DNA from: an uncultured Pirellula sp.
GTDB lineage: Bacteria; Planctomycetota; Planctomycetia; Pirellulales; Pirellulaceae
Direction of reading: 5' to 3'
DNA: 32,929 bases
Assembly (NCBI GenBank): GCA_903892355.1
Contig: CAITIE010000054.1
Location: forward strand, 1-32,929
The notes below the pieces were generated by a model that made no database searches, had not been told where the DNA came from, and was given only the letters and a program-made list of their open reading frames with translations. This document shows, piece by piece, positions 12,001-24,000 of the stretch. Every line of letters starts with the position of its first letter. Positions within the stretch are counted from its first letter, which is position 1. The position numbers were made by a program, and so were the translations under genes.

Positions 12001-15000
12001 CGATATCATTGAGCGTCGGACCTTCGGGCCCGATATCAATACCTAAAACGATATTGCCTCGGAAAATATTGTTATCGAATCGGTTGTCTGAGGTTGTTGT
12101 TGAGGTTGTACCCGGTAAACGTAGACCTGAGATCAAATTGTAGTAGATCAGATTGCCATCGGCCGCCGTTGCACCTCCGATGGTATTCGAGGTCGCAGCA
12201 TTGTTGTCGAAGAGAATACCGTTGGCGCTGTTGGAAATGACTCCGACGCCGTCCCGATCAGAGCCGATCGCGTTGCCTTTAATAATGTTCCCGTAGGAAG
12301 TACCTGACAGTACCACGCCGTCGCCATTATTTCCGGAAATCACGTTCCGTTCGGAGAGGAGGGAGCTGCCGATGAGATTGCTGGTGGTGCTGCTGAGCAG
12401 AATACCCATTCTCGGTGCGCTCACAGTGCCGTTTCCAAGTGGCCGCGTGCCTGTGGCATCGGTTCCGACCAAGTTTCCTCGTAACGTATTGGATCCACCC
12501 GAGCCGATGAAGATACCGCCGAGCACGTTTCCAGAGACAACGTTATTGAGCAGCGTGTTGTAAGCAGCTCCGTTGATGATCTCGATCCCGTAGGTCGAGT
12601 TCGCGAGGGCCACACCACCTGAGGCGTTGGTTCCAATCCAGTTGCCCATCAAGATGTTGCTATTAGTTCCTGAATCCGTGAGGCGGATACCTGATGTGGT
12701 ATTGCCACTGACGAGGTTGTTTTGAATCGTGTTGCTGCGGGCTCCGTTGGAAAGTAGCACACCAACCGTGTTGGGAATGCTGGCCAATCCCAATTTGTCA
12801 GTTCCGATATAATTCCCCGAGATCGTCATCTCTCTCGCATCGGCACCAGCGAGCCAAACACCGGGGCCATTGTTGCCGGAGATGATGTTTCGCTCCCCTG
12901 CGGTTGTCCCCCCGACCGTATTTTTCCAAGCATCGCTCGTACCTACGATTCCGATGGTGTCACCATCACCGAGGAAAATACCGTAATTTCCATTAGCGAT
13001 CGCCGAAACACCCGTAGCGTTCAATCCGATGGTGTTCCCCCAAATGTTGGAGTTCCAGCTACCAGCACCGATCAAGGCGACTCCTCCCGTGGTGTTCCCC
13101 GAGACGAGGTTGTTGTAGACCATGCTGCGTGAGTCCTTGAGCAGCACGCCTTGTTTTGCATTCGCAATGGCGTTCCCGCCAGAAAGATCAGCACCGATGG
13201 TGTTGGAATGGATAAGCGACTCGAAACTTACTCCTGTGGAGTAAATACCAGAACCTGTATTACCAGCGATCAAGTTCGATCCGATGTTGATGTGTTTTGC
13301 CCCATCCAAGGAGATACCGTTGGAGTCGTTGGCGATCGCCGCTGTTCCAGCAAGATTGGTGCCGATCTTGTTTCGTAGGACATTGCTTTGGTAACCAGCG
13401 CCATCAACACCTGCGAACGAGATACCTGATCCTGTATTGCCGGCGATGAGGTTGTCTTGAATCTGTAAGTACGCGCTTTCAGAAACGCGGGTTCCATCGC
13501 CACCATTCCCAAGGTCGACGTTCCCCGTAATGTCGGTTCCAAGGTAGTTGGCAGAAATTAAATCGTTTCCGACTCCACCGTTGACGTACACCCCGTGCGT
13601 TGTATTTCCGGAAATTACGTTCTCTGCGATGCGTGACCATCCGCTGGAGTCGACCAAGACACCCACGGTACCATTCGGAACGGCGGCGGTTCCAGTTGCA
13701 TTGAGACCGATAATATTCGAATAGGCACGCAGATTATTTCCATCCGCTCCGCTGGCAACGATACCGGCGGCTCCGTTGCCCGAGATCACGTTTCGTCGTA
13801 ATCCAACATCGCCGCTAGCTCCGATTTCGATGTTGGGGCTGGTGGTGTAGATCCCATTGAGCGTGTTCGGAAGGGCCGACATCCCATCCGCCATAGTTCC
13901 GATGCGATTGCCAAAAATGCGGTTGGTATCCGAACCGACGCCAGTGATATGGATACCGTTCCCAATGTTCCCAGAAATCAAGTTCGCTTCGAAGGCATCA
14001 CCGATACCGTCGAGCTCGACACCGATCGTATTCCAACGAGCGCCACCAGAAATAGAGATTCCCGTGTTGTTGGGAATGGCCGCGGTTCCTGCAGGGTTCG
14101 TTCCGATACGATTGCCGGAGACGTAGTTCAGTGTGGAACCGACATTTTCAAGCCAAACTCCGGGGCCATTGTTCCCCGACAATATATTTCTAGCGGAGGC
14201 ATTGCTACCGCCGATGACATTGCCCAAGGATGCCGTCACGCGAACCCCTGCACCGGAATTTGCCAGAGCTGCATTCGCACTGGCATTGGTTCCAATCGTA
14301 TTACTTGAGACGGTATTGGAACCGCCGCCGATGATTTGAACACCATCGCCGCCGTTCGCGGAAATGAAATTCGCGCGCACGGCGCTTGTACCCGCACCGT
14401 CATAAATCTTGATTCCAGATCCCGTATTCCCGCGGCCCAGTGCACCTGTAGCATCCGTACCGATGTAATTGGCCTCGATGACCAACCCGGTGGTGGATGC
14501 CCCAGTGACTTGGATACCGGAAGTTCCATTCGAAGAAACGACGTTTCCAGCCCCCGCGGCGCTACCACCGATGGTGATGGCAGGGCTATTAGAAATCGCG
14601 ATTCCAGCGGTTCCGTTTCCGGCTGCGGTTGTACCTGAGGCATTGATCCCGATGTAGTTACCACGAATGACACCGCCGGTATTCGCGCCATTGACGATCT
14701 CGATCCCAGTCGTACCACTATTGGCAATCACATTCCTGTCGGATGCATTCGTACCGCCGATGGTGAAGTTGCCAGCCCCAGCGAGATATAGCCCTCGTGA
14801 ATAATTGGGCAATGCCGTCAAGCCATCGGGTGCCGTACCCACCAGATTGCCTCGGAGAGTAAAGCCATTCGCGTTATCCGCCCACAATGCAGTACCTCCA
14901 TTTCCGGACATCACATTTCCGACAAGTGTCGTGGAGCCTGAGGATGTAAGCATGACACCATGCACATTGGAAATGGCGGCTGATCCGTCAACCGTGGTGC

Positions 15001-18000
15001 CGATGAAATTCCCTTGGATCAGGGTTCCAGTGGTATTCCCCCCGAGGACGTTAACACCTGCTTCATTTCGAGAGATGATGTTCCGTTCGTCGTTGTCCTT
15101 GACCCCGTCCAGATTGGAGCCGATCAACGTGTTGGTGGGGCCTGCATCCACGTATACTCCAAGCGTATTCCCAAAGGACAACGCTGTACCCGCTGCGGAT
15201 AGTCCAATCCAGTTTCCAGCAACCGTGGTGTTACCGGAGTTGAGATCGATCCAAACTCCTTTGGAGTTACCGGTGAGGATGTTTCGCTCGTTGGCATTGA
15301 AGCTGTCGTTTGAACCATCTGTGCCTATTCGAGTCCTTTGGGAACTACGGACGGATATTCCCGAAGTATCCGCTCGTACGGAGCTTGGAAGCACCCCTAT
15401 GACGGATGTACCTGCATAGTTCCCAGCGACGACGGTATCCTGCGAGGCATCGATATTGATATTCTTCCAGTTGTTGCTCACGACATTGCGTTCGCTGGCA
15501 TCTTGAACACCGTCGCCGTTGGTACCTACGCGTGTCCGAAGCGCGCCGTAAACAAAAATCCCAAAGTATGCGTTCCCGGCAACCGTGGTGCCGTCTCCGA
15601 GAAGCCCCACAACGTTTCCGGTAATGATCGTGTCGTCGGAGATTTCAACGCTGATCCCATGATTGTTGCCACTCGCATAGTTTCCGGAAATCGTATTTCG
15701 GTTTGCCGAATAGTTGAGAGAAATTCCAGAACTATCGTTCGCCAGTACCGCGGTTCGCGCTGCATTGAGGCCAACCGTATTTTGATTGACAACGCTATCC
15801 GTTGTTCCAGAGAGCACAATACCGTGAACCGTGTTCCCTGACACAAGATTCTGATCGATAACATGACTTGAACCTCCAACGACAACGATGCCATTGGAGG
15901 TGTTCCCTCGATCCAGCGTGCCAGAAACATCGGTGCCGACATAGTTCCCGACGATGCTCACCGGCCCAGACGCGGTGCCGGTAACGTTAACGCCGTGCTG
16001 ATCGTTCCCGGAAATGATATTCCGAGCGCCAACACTCGTTCCCCCGATAAGGACGCCCGATTGTGATGCTGCAACAGATATCCCCGCCAATGTGTTACCA
16101 ACATCTGTGGTTCCCGCCACATCGAGACCGATGAAGTTACCGGCGACCGTGATATCTGTACTGGTGCCACTGATGACGACACCCGAAGCGGTGTTACCGG
16201 AAATCACGTTGCGCTCGTCAGCATCGCGCACACCATCCCCGTTGGATCCAACCCGAATCGTCTGACCTGAAGCGATGCTTACGCCGTTTTGTGCGTTTGC
16301 GAGTGCGGTTTGTCCATCCGGCTTCAATCCAATCTTGTTGCCAGCAATCACGGCTCCTGATGCGGATTCAATAAAAATACCATTCCCATCGTTACCCGAG
16401 ACGAAGTTACCTTCCAACGCATCGTGATTCCCATCGCTGTTGGTACCAACTCTCGAATTTGTCGCGTAAGCACCTAGGTAGATTCCGTCACTGCGATTCG
16501 CTCGCTTATCTCCCGTTTTCGTCAAGCCTACAAAATTTCCAGCGATAATCGTGCGTAGATCCGGATTCGATGCTGTTCCCGCGACAGAGATCGCAGCGCG
16601 AGTATTCCCGCCGATAACATTGCTTTCGGTGGCATTGAAGCCGTCTGCAGATCCGTCGGTTCCAATCCTCAAATCGGTCGAACTAACCGATGAAATCCCA
16701 ACGGGAGCTATCGATCCACCCAGATTCCCTCCAATGATCGGTTGACCATTAACTCCAACGCCGATCGAATTGCCGGCGATTACGTTTTGCGAACCAAATT
16801 TGAAATGGATTTGATAATAGCCGTTACCGGCAATAATGTTGCCGTAGCCTGTACTTGAGTCTAAACCTCGCGTTCCGATAACAAACCGCGAACATTCTTC
16901 CGCCGTGAATCCGCCATAGGTGTTGGGAATCGAATTGACTCCATCGCTAGCCATTCCAATGTAATTACCAGCTAGCGTCACGTCAGTGCTCGAGTACGCC
17001 AGAATACCAATCCCGTTCCCAGAAATATTGTTGTCTAAGATCTGGGTTCCGTTGTTGAAATGATTTCGAATGCCGTAAGCGGTCCACCCGATGGCAGCAT
17101 CACCGTTCACATTCAATCCGATTATGTTATTCCGAACAATCGTCCCCGTAGACGCGTAAAGTTGGACCCCTGAATCACCGTTGTTCCCGCTGATGATGTT
17201 CCGTTGCGCAAGAAGCGTTCCTCCGATGAGTGCGCTAGGTACAAACGATAAGTAGATACCGCTGCCTGCGTTCGCAGCGCGCGAGAGTCCATCTGGCGAA
17301 GTACCGACATAATTCCCGGCAATCACTAAGTTTTTCACGCCCGCCGAATTACCCGAAATCCCGGTTCCTAAGTTACCAGAAATAACGTTTCGCTCTAAAT
17401 CATCACTAATGCCGTTTCCGTTGGTTCCTATCCGAGTTCGCACCGTATTGGTGTCCAGTTTGATCCCATCGCCTTCGTTCGCTAAGGCTGCACCATTCAC
17501 GTTCAACCCGATCAAATTGCCAGCGATGATCGTGTCTTGAGTGATGTAGGGCGCGGATGGGTCACTACCCACGATGGAAATTCCATGCCCTTTGCTGCCG
17601 GCAATGTAATTTCGTTCCAATGCATTGTTCGCATCGTTAGAACCGTTGGTACCGATCGTCGTTCGGGTGGAATCGCTGATATAGATCCCCGCAGTGGTGG
17701 CGGAATTAGCGACTCCGGTGGTGCCATCCGATTTGAGGCCGACATAATTACCAGCGATGGTCGTATCGAACGCGAATGAAAGGAGGATGTTATAGGTTCC
17801 ATTACCAGCGATGATGTTCCTCTCGGCAGCATCGTTCACTCCATTCCCATCGGTACCGATTCGATTGAAATCACAGGAACCTCCTACCAACGCAATCCCA
17901 TAGTCCGTGTTTCCACGGACCGTTGAACCATCGCCGGCGAGGCCGATGAGGTTGCCTGTTACGGCTGTGTACCCGGAGTTCTTGATCAGGATTCCCCGGG

Positions 18001-21000
18001 TATTTCCCGATACGATGTTCTTATCGATGGTGTTGCCGCTCGAGTAAGTCTCAAATTGGATACCGAACGTGTTGTTCTTGATAGTTGCTGATGCATCTTT
18101 GTCCAAACCAAAAACGTTATTGGTGATGGTGTTGCCTTGAGAGCCCATCGTGAAGATCCCAGCGCCGTTGTTGCCACTGATGATGTTGCGCTGCGCCGGC
18201 AATGCCCCTCCAATGACCGAACTGAACACCGTATTGAAGTAAATCCCATTGGAGCCGTTCGAGAGTCGATCAAGTCCGCTCGCTGAGGTTCCGAGGTAGT
18301 TACCCGCGATCACTAGTCCAACTACGTTGGTAGAGTCAGCGCTAATGCCGTTCGCTGTATTTCCCGAGATGACGTTGCGTTCCAACTCATCGCTGTTGCC
18401 ATCCCCGTTGGTACCGATGGTAATGCCATTAGCATTCTCGACACGGATACCATCCAACGAGTTACCTATCGCCACCGCACCTGTGACATCCGTGCCAATT
18501 TTGTTCCCGGCGACCCGAGTGCTCAAAGCCGTCGTTGCGACGGAAATCCCGTACTGGGAGTTTCCACTAATAATATTTCCCTCATTCGCATCGTTATCCC
18601 CATCGCCCTCGGTACCAATGACAGTGCCTGTTCCCCCTCGCACTTCGACCCCACGCGTCGAATTCGCTAAGCGACTCGTGCCTGCAGCATTCAGACCGAT
18701 CGTATTTCCGCGAATCTTTGTCCCTGTGGAACTATCAATATCGATCCCCGAAGCATCATTGCCGGAGATGACGTTATTGCGAACGATCGTATTTTCAGCT
18801 TGCGAAAGAAGTACCCCACGTTGCTTGTTTCCGTAATCGGCACTTCCGGTCAATCCAGTACCGATGTAATTCCCTGCGATTACCACGTTCGAAGGCCCAG
18901 GACCCGTGAGTTCAATCCCAGTAAGATTGTTCGCAGAGATAACATTCAGCTCAATGGTGTCGTAGTTACCGTCGAGATTACTTCCAATACGAGTCCGTAA
19001 CGTAGCACCTGAAAGCGTCACCCCGTTTCCTTGATTGCGTAGGATGGCACCTGTCGTCGACAATCCGATGACATTCCCCGCGAGAACGGAATCATTTGAA
19101 GCAGCAATTTGTACGCCGTGAGATAGGTTTCCGGAGATATAATTCCGCTCGGATGCATTGTTCGCATCGCTAGAACTGTTCGTGCCAATCACCGTTCGAT
19201 TGCTTGAGACTACATAAACGCCAACCGCATTCGGTGCTCCCGATGCGGAGTCGACACCATTGGCGGCAAGTCCGATATAGTTTCCTGCGATGAGGGTGTC
19301 GTCATTGTTTGCTACATAGACGTTGTAATCTGTGTTCCCAGAAATGACATTCCGTTCGGCGGTATCATTGTTTCCGTCCCCATCGGTACCGATCCGATTG
19401 CGGAAACTCGTTTGTGAGATGGCAATGCCGTAACCCGTGTTTGCAATCGTGGTAATCCCATCAGCGGCCAAGCCGACGATGTTGCCGGTGATTCTGCTGT
19501 CACTGGTGAAGTCGAACCAAATCCCGTGGTAGTTTCCGGCGATCCGGTTTCCGTGAATGGTCGCGTTGTTCGAATTGTTCCGTAGCCATATCCCGCGATT
19601 GTCGTTGCGGATCGCAGCGGTAGAGGTGACGTTCAATCCGATCACGTTGTTCAGGATCTGGTTGTTGGACGAGAGGATGAAATTGATCCCGCTTCCGGAG
19701 TTACCACTGATCAGGTTGCTTTGGATGGCCAAGCTACCACCGATCGTGCTGCTCGTCGTTTCGCTGGCGAGGATCCCTTCGCGTCCATTCCCTAAATCGA
19801 TCAATCCCGTCGCGTCGGTTCCGATGTTATTACCTGCGATGGAGACGGTGGATGCATTAAACATGGCTACACCGTCTCCGAGGTTTCCGGAGATGATGTT
19901 TCGCTCAAGAGTATCGCTAGTTCCGTTCCCATCGGTACCGATCAACGTTCCGGCCGATGCCCCGATTCGAATCCCTTCTTGGACGTTGCCGATAGCGGTA
20001 GATCCTGCTTGGTTCGTGCCGATCTTGTTGCCCGAAATACGCGTATTGGCCGCGTTGGTGGTGACAAAAATGCCGTATTGATTGTTACCACTAATGACGT
20101 TGCCTTCGTTGGCATCATTGGTACCGTTGCCATCGGTTCCAACGATGTTTCCACTGCCACCTCGAATGTCGATGCCTTGGATGCTATTTGCGATCTTGGC
20201 GGTACCGGAGGCGTTCAGGCCAATCGTGTTCCCTTGGATCTTCGTGTTTGTGGAACTTGCTACATCGATACCGTTCCAGTCGTTCCCAGCAATGGTATTG
20301 TTACGGATCGTCGTGTTGGCTGCACCCAAGACGAAGATCCCGTTTTCCTTATTGCCCCGGTCGGCTGTCCCGCCAGCATCTGTTCCGATGTAATTTCCTG
20401 AGATGAATGCCCCTTCGACGAGGGTCGATATTCCGGCGCGGTTGTTTCCGGAGATGATGTTCCGCTCGTTCGATTCATTGATCCCATCATCCAGACTACC
20501 GACACGAATACTGGTTGAGGTTCCTGAGATCGTGATTCCCTCGGTTCCGTTACCCGTCGCGGTGGAACCATCGCTGGCAAGTCCGATATAGTTACCTGCA
20601 ACGACGATGTTTGTGGAAGGGCCGAAGATATTAACGCCAGCTTGCGTATTTCCGGAAATGATATTCCGTTCATCCGTATCACGAACGTTGTTGCCATCGG
20701 TACCGACAGTGACTGCGGAGCTACCGCCGATTTGGATGCCATCGGACCCGTTTGAAAGCGCACTACTGCCATCCGCTTTGACGCCGATGTAGTTTCCTGC
20801 GATTGAAATACCAGATGCCGAATCGATGTAAATCCCGTCCACTCCATTGCCTGAAATCACGTTGCGTTCCAAAGCATTGAACGCATCATTGCTACCATCT
20901 GTACCAATCCGAATCGTGCTTATATTGTTGATGACGATGCCATATTGTTGATCGCCGATTGCATTCATTCCGGTGGCGTCGGTACCGATTAAGTTACCGG

Positions 21001-24000
21001 AAACGACAGATCCGTTTGAACCGTTCCCGTAGAACGACACCCCGTTTTGGTTACCCGAGATAAGGTTCCCTTCCGAAGCGTCCCCCGCTCCGTCGGAGTT
21101 CGTGCCGATCACAACATTGGACGAGATTGCAGCGACATGAACACCGGTGTAGTTGCCTAGAGCAATAGTTCCTGCAGGGTTGGTTCCGATGTAATTTCCG
21201 GAGATGCGATTGCCCGTTCCTAGAGGTAACCAAACCGCCGTCCCGTTACCAGAAATAATATTTCGCTCGAGCGTATCAGACACACCGTCTCCGTCAGTGC
21301 CAATTAGATTGTTGGAACCTGAGATGACGATGCCGTTCTGTACATTGGGAATGGTGCTATCTCCGGTGCTATTCAAGCCGATCCAGTTGCCTGAGATTCG
21401 GTTGGATTGCGAATCGCCATTTTCGATATTGACACCGTTGGTATTGTTGCCGGAGATTAAATTTCCCTCGGTCGCATCGGAGGTACCATCACCGTCGGTA
21501 CCAACGAAGTTTTGAGAGGCACCTCCGATAATCGTCACTCCTTGCACGTTGGGAAATGCCGCACTTCCAAGTCGATTGGTTCCGATGCGGTTTCCTTGTA
21601 CGCGATTACCGGTCGCCGTGGTGCCGCTGATCCAAACACCGGAGCTATTGTGGATTTTGTCATTTCCGGAAATCAGATTGCCATCACCCGATGCTCCAGT
21701 TCCGATACGGTTATTCTTGCCATTGACGACGATACCATAGGTGTTCGATAGTTTGCTCTCGTCGAGGTCCACTCCGATGTAGTTGCCGATGATCTGGTTG
21801 GCATTGCCTTGCAATTCGATTCCCTTGTCGAAGCCACCAACAGCAAATCCAGTAATGACAGAGTCGGAGGCCGTGACCAACAATCCTGTCGCGGAACCTG
21901 TTATAGAACTGCCATCCAATGCGAGCCCCGGTACTTTTTCCCCCGATACAATCCTTGAGGCATCGAGTCGCGTTTGTCCCGTTATTGCAGGAAGCGATGT
22001 TGCTGGGCTAATTTTTCGTGTGGCACCCTCGGGTAATGAGACATAGATCTCATCGGCACCGGCAAAGCTATTTGCAGAAGTGATAGCTTGGCGAAGCGAA
22101 CCGCTCCCTGAGTCGTTGGTATTCGTTACGTAGAGGAACCGACCCGAGATATCGAGATAGGTATCGCCAAGTGTTGCAATTGCTGCGTTTGTCGAAGCGA
22201 ATTGGGGAAGGTTGGTCGTTGCAAACGCCCCAGATTTCGAACCAAACGTAACGATGCGGAAGGTGTCCGATTTCTGGAGGGGGATTGTGCTGGAGACATT
22301 CAGGGTACCGCCAAGTGTTGCCGCGCCGGTGACGCTTAACCAATCGTACGTTGAGCCTGCCGTAGTGCCTTCAATGGCAATTGACATGCTTGCCGTGCTC
22401 GCCATATCTAAGCTCGCGGCGGTCAGTTTGCCGATTGGGCTTCCTGGGGCGATGGATCCACCTGCGAGAACCGTCACCGCGCCGACGGAGCCCGAGCCGG
22501 AAAACGTGCTGCCATTCCATATGAGCACATTTCCGGTCGTTGTGGAATCAAATTGAAGAGCTCCACCCTGATCGAGCACCAGCGTACCGGTCTGTACGGA
22601 TCCACCGTTGATAATGATCTTCCCGCCGGAACGAACGTAGAAGTTGAACGAGTTACTGAGGTTTCCGGAAAGGGTTAGCGTGTTTCCAGGATTCGCGACA
22701 AGGTAACAGTACGCTGGGGCATTGATGTCCCCTTGGAAGGTGTTGTTCCCGACGCTCGAGATCGTTAAACCATCGGCTCCCACCGAAGGGATTTTTTCGT
22801 TTCCAATGGTAACGTTGTTAACCAGCTTAAGATTCCCCTGGGTGAAATTGCCTTGTCTGCCAAACAAGGTCCCGGTCGCTGCCGTTCCATCGCCGACGCC
22901 AAGCCCTAGGCTGTTGCTGACCGTTAACTCGCTAACGACCGACAGCAACTGATTGTCAAAGGTGTTCGCGGCTGCAAGCTCCACCTCCCCTACACCTTGC
23001 ACAACAATTTGCTGACGCCCCGATGTGCCGGAATCCGAGATCACGCCTCGATACACCGCTTTACTGCCACCGACGGTGGACATGCTCAGTGCTTTTGAAT
23101 TTGCGTCGATAGAACTGTAGACGTCGAACGTTCCCGCTCGACTTACGATATTGGCTTTTCCGGCAAGAACGATGTTGGCATAGATGCTGTTTGCTGTTCC
23201 GTAGGAATCCAATTGGCCTTGCAATCCAATAGCGGAACCTTGGACCGTATAATTATTTCCAGCAAGCAGGATCGAAGTGAACTGCGTATTTGCGGGAAAG
23301 CTGTTGTTCATGCTTTTCCGTTGCGCGTTCTCAGGAAATACGAGTGTGGTGAGAGGCGATGGCACGCTGTCGCCTACCCAATTGGTCGCAGTCGTCCAAT
23401 TGGAATCCGCGCTGCTACCTCCACCGTCTGGAGCACCGTCCCAAACCGCAATCGGTACACGTGTCAGTGTGATATCGTTACCGTCACCCCCCTCGTAACT
23501 GATGCGAAAATAGACATTATTCCCGTCAAACGTCGAGACAAGTGTCGCGCCTTCGCCGAGTCCACCAAACCCTCCCACGATTGCGTCGTTGGAGTCATTG
23601 TCAACGATGACAATCGCTTCATCCAAACCAATCGATGCACCTACGGTAAGTTCGAGATTGGATTGAATCGATGCGGTACCAATGATTCGCAATTGGTCGA
23701 ATTGCCCTTGGGAAGTACCGTTGACTTGGATCTGCATCAAATCACCGGCATACTGCAGAACGTTGCTGAGCGTCAACGTACCGGTTTGCGAAGGAGCCCC
23801 TGGGGCGATCCTCGAGCCATTGTAATAGTAGCCAGTACCGGCGTTAAGCAACTGCCCCGTTCCAAGGATATAGGCACCGTCCTTGACTTCGACATTCCCG
23901 GTGATGTTCAACGTGCCATTGATGACAAGGTTTGTTTCCCGCGCGAAGATTGCGGTGGCCGTGCTGTTGGTGCTGTTGATGACATTGAGTCCCCAGCCAG

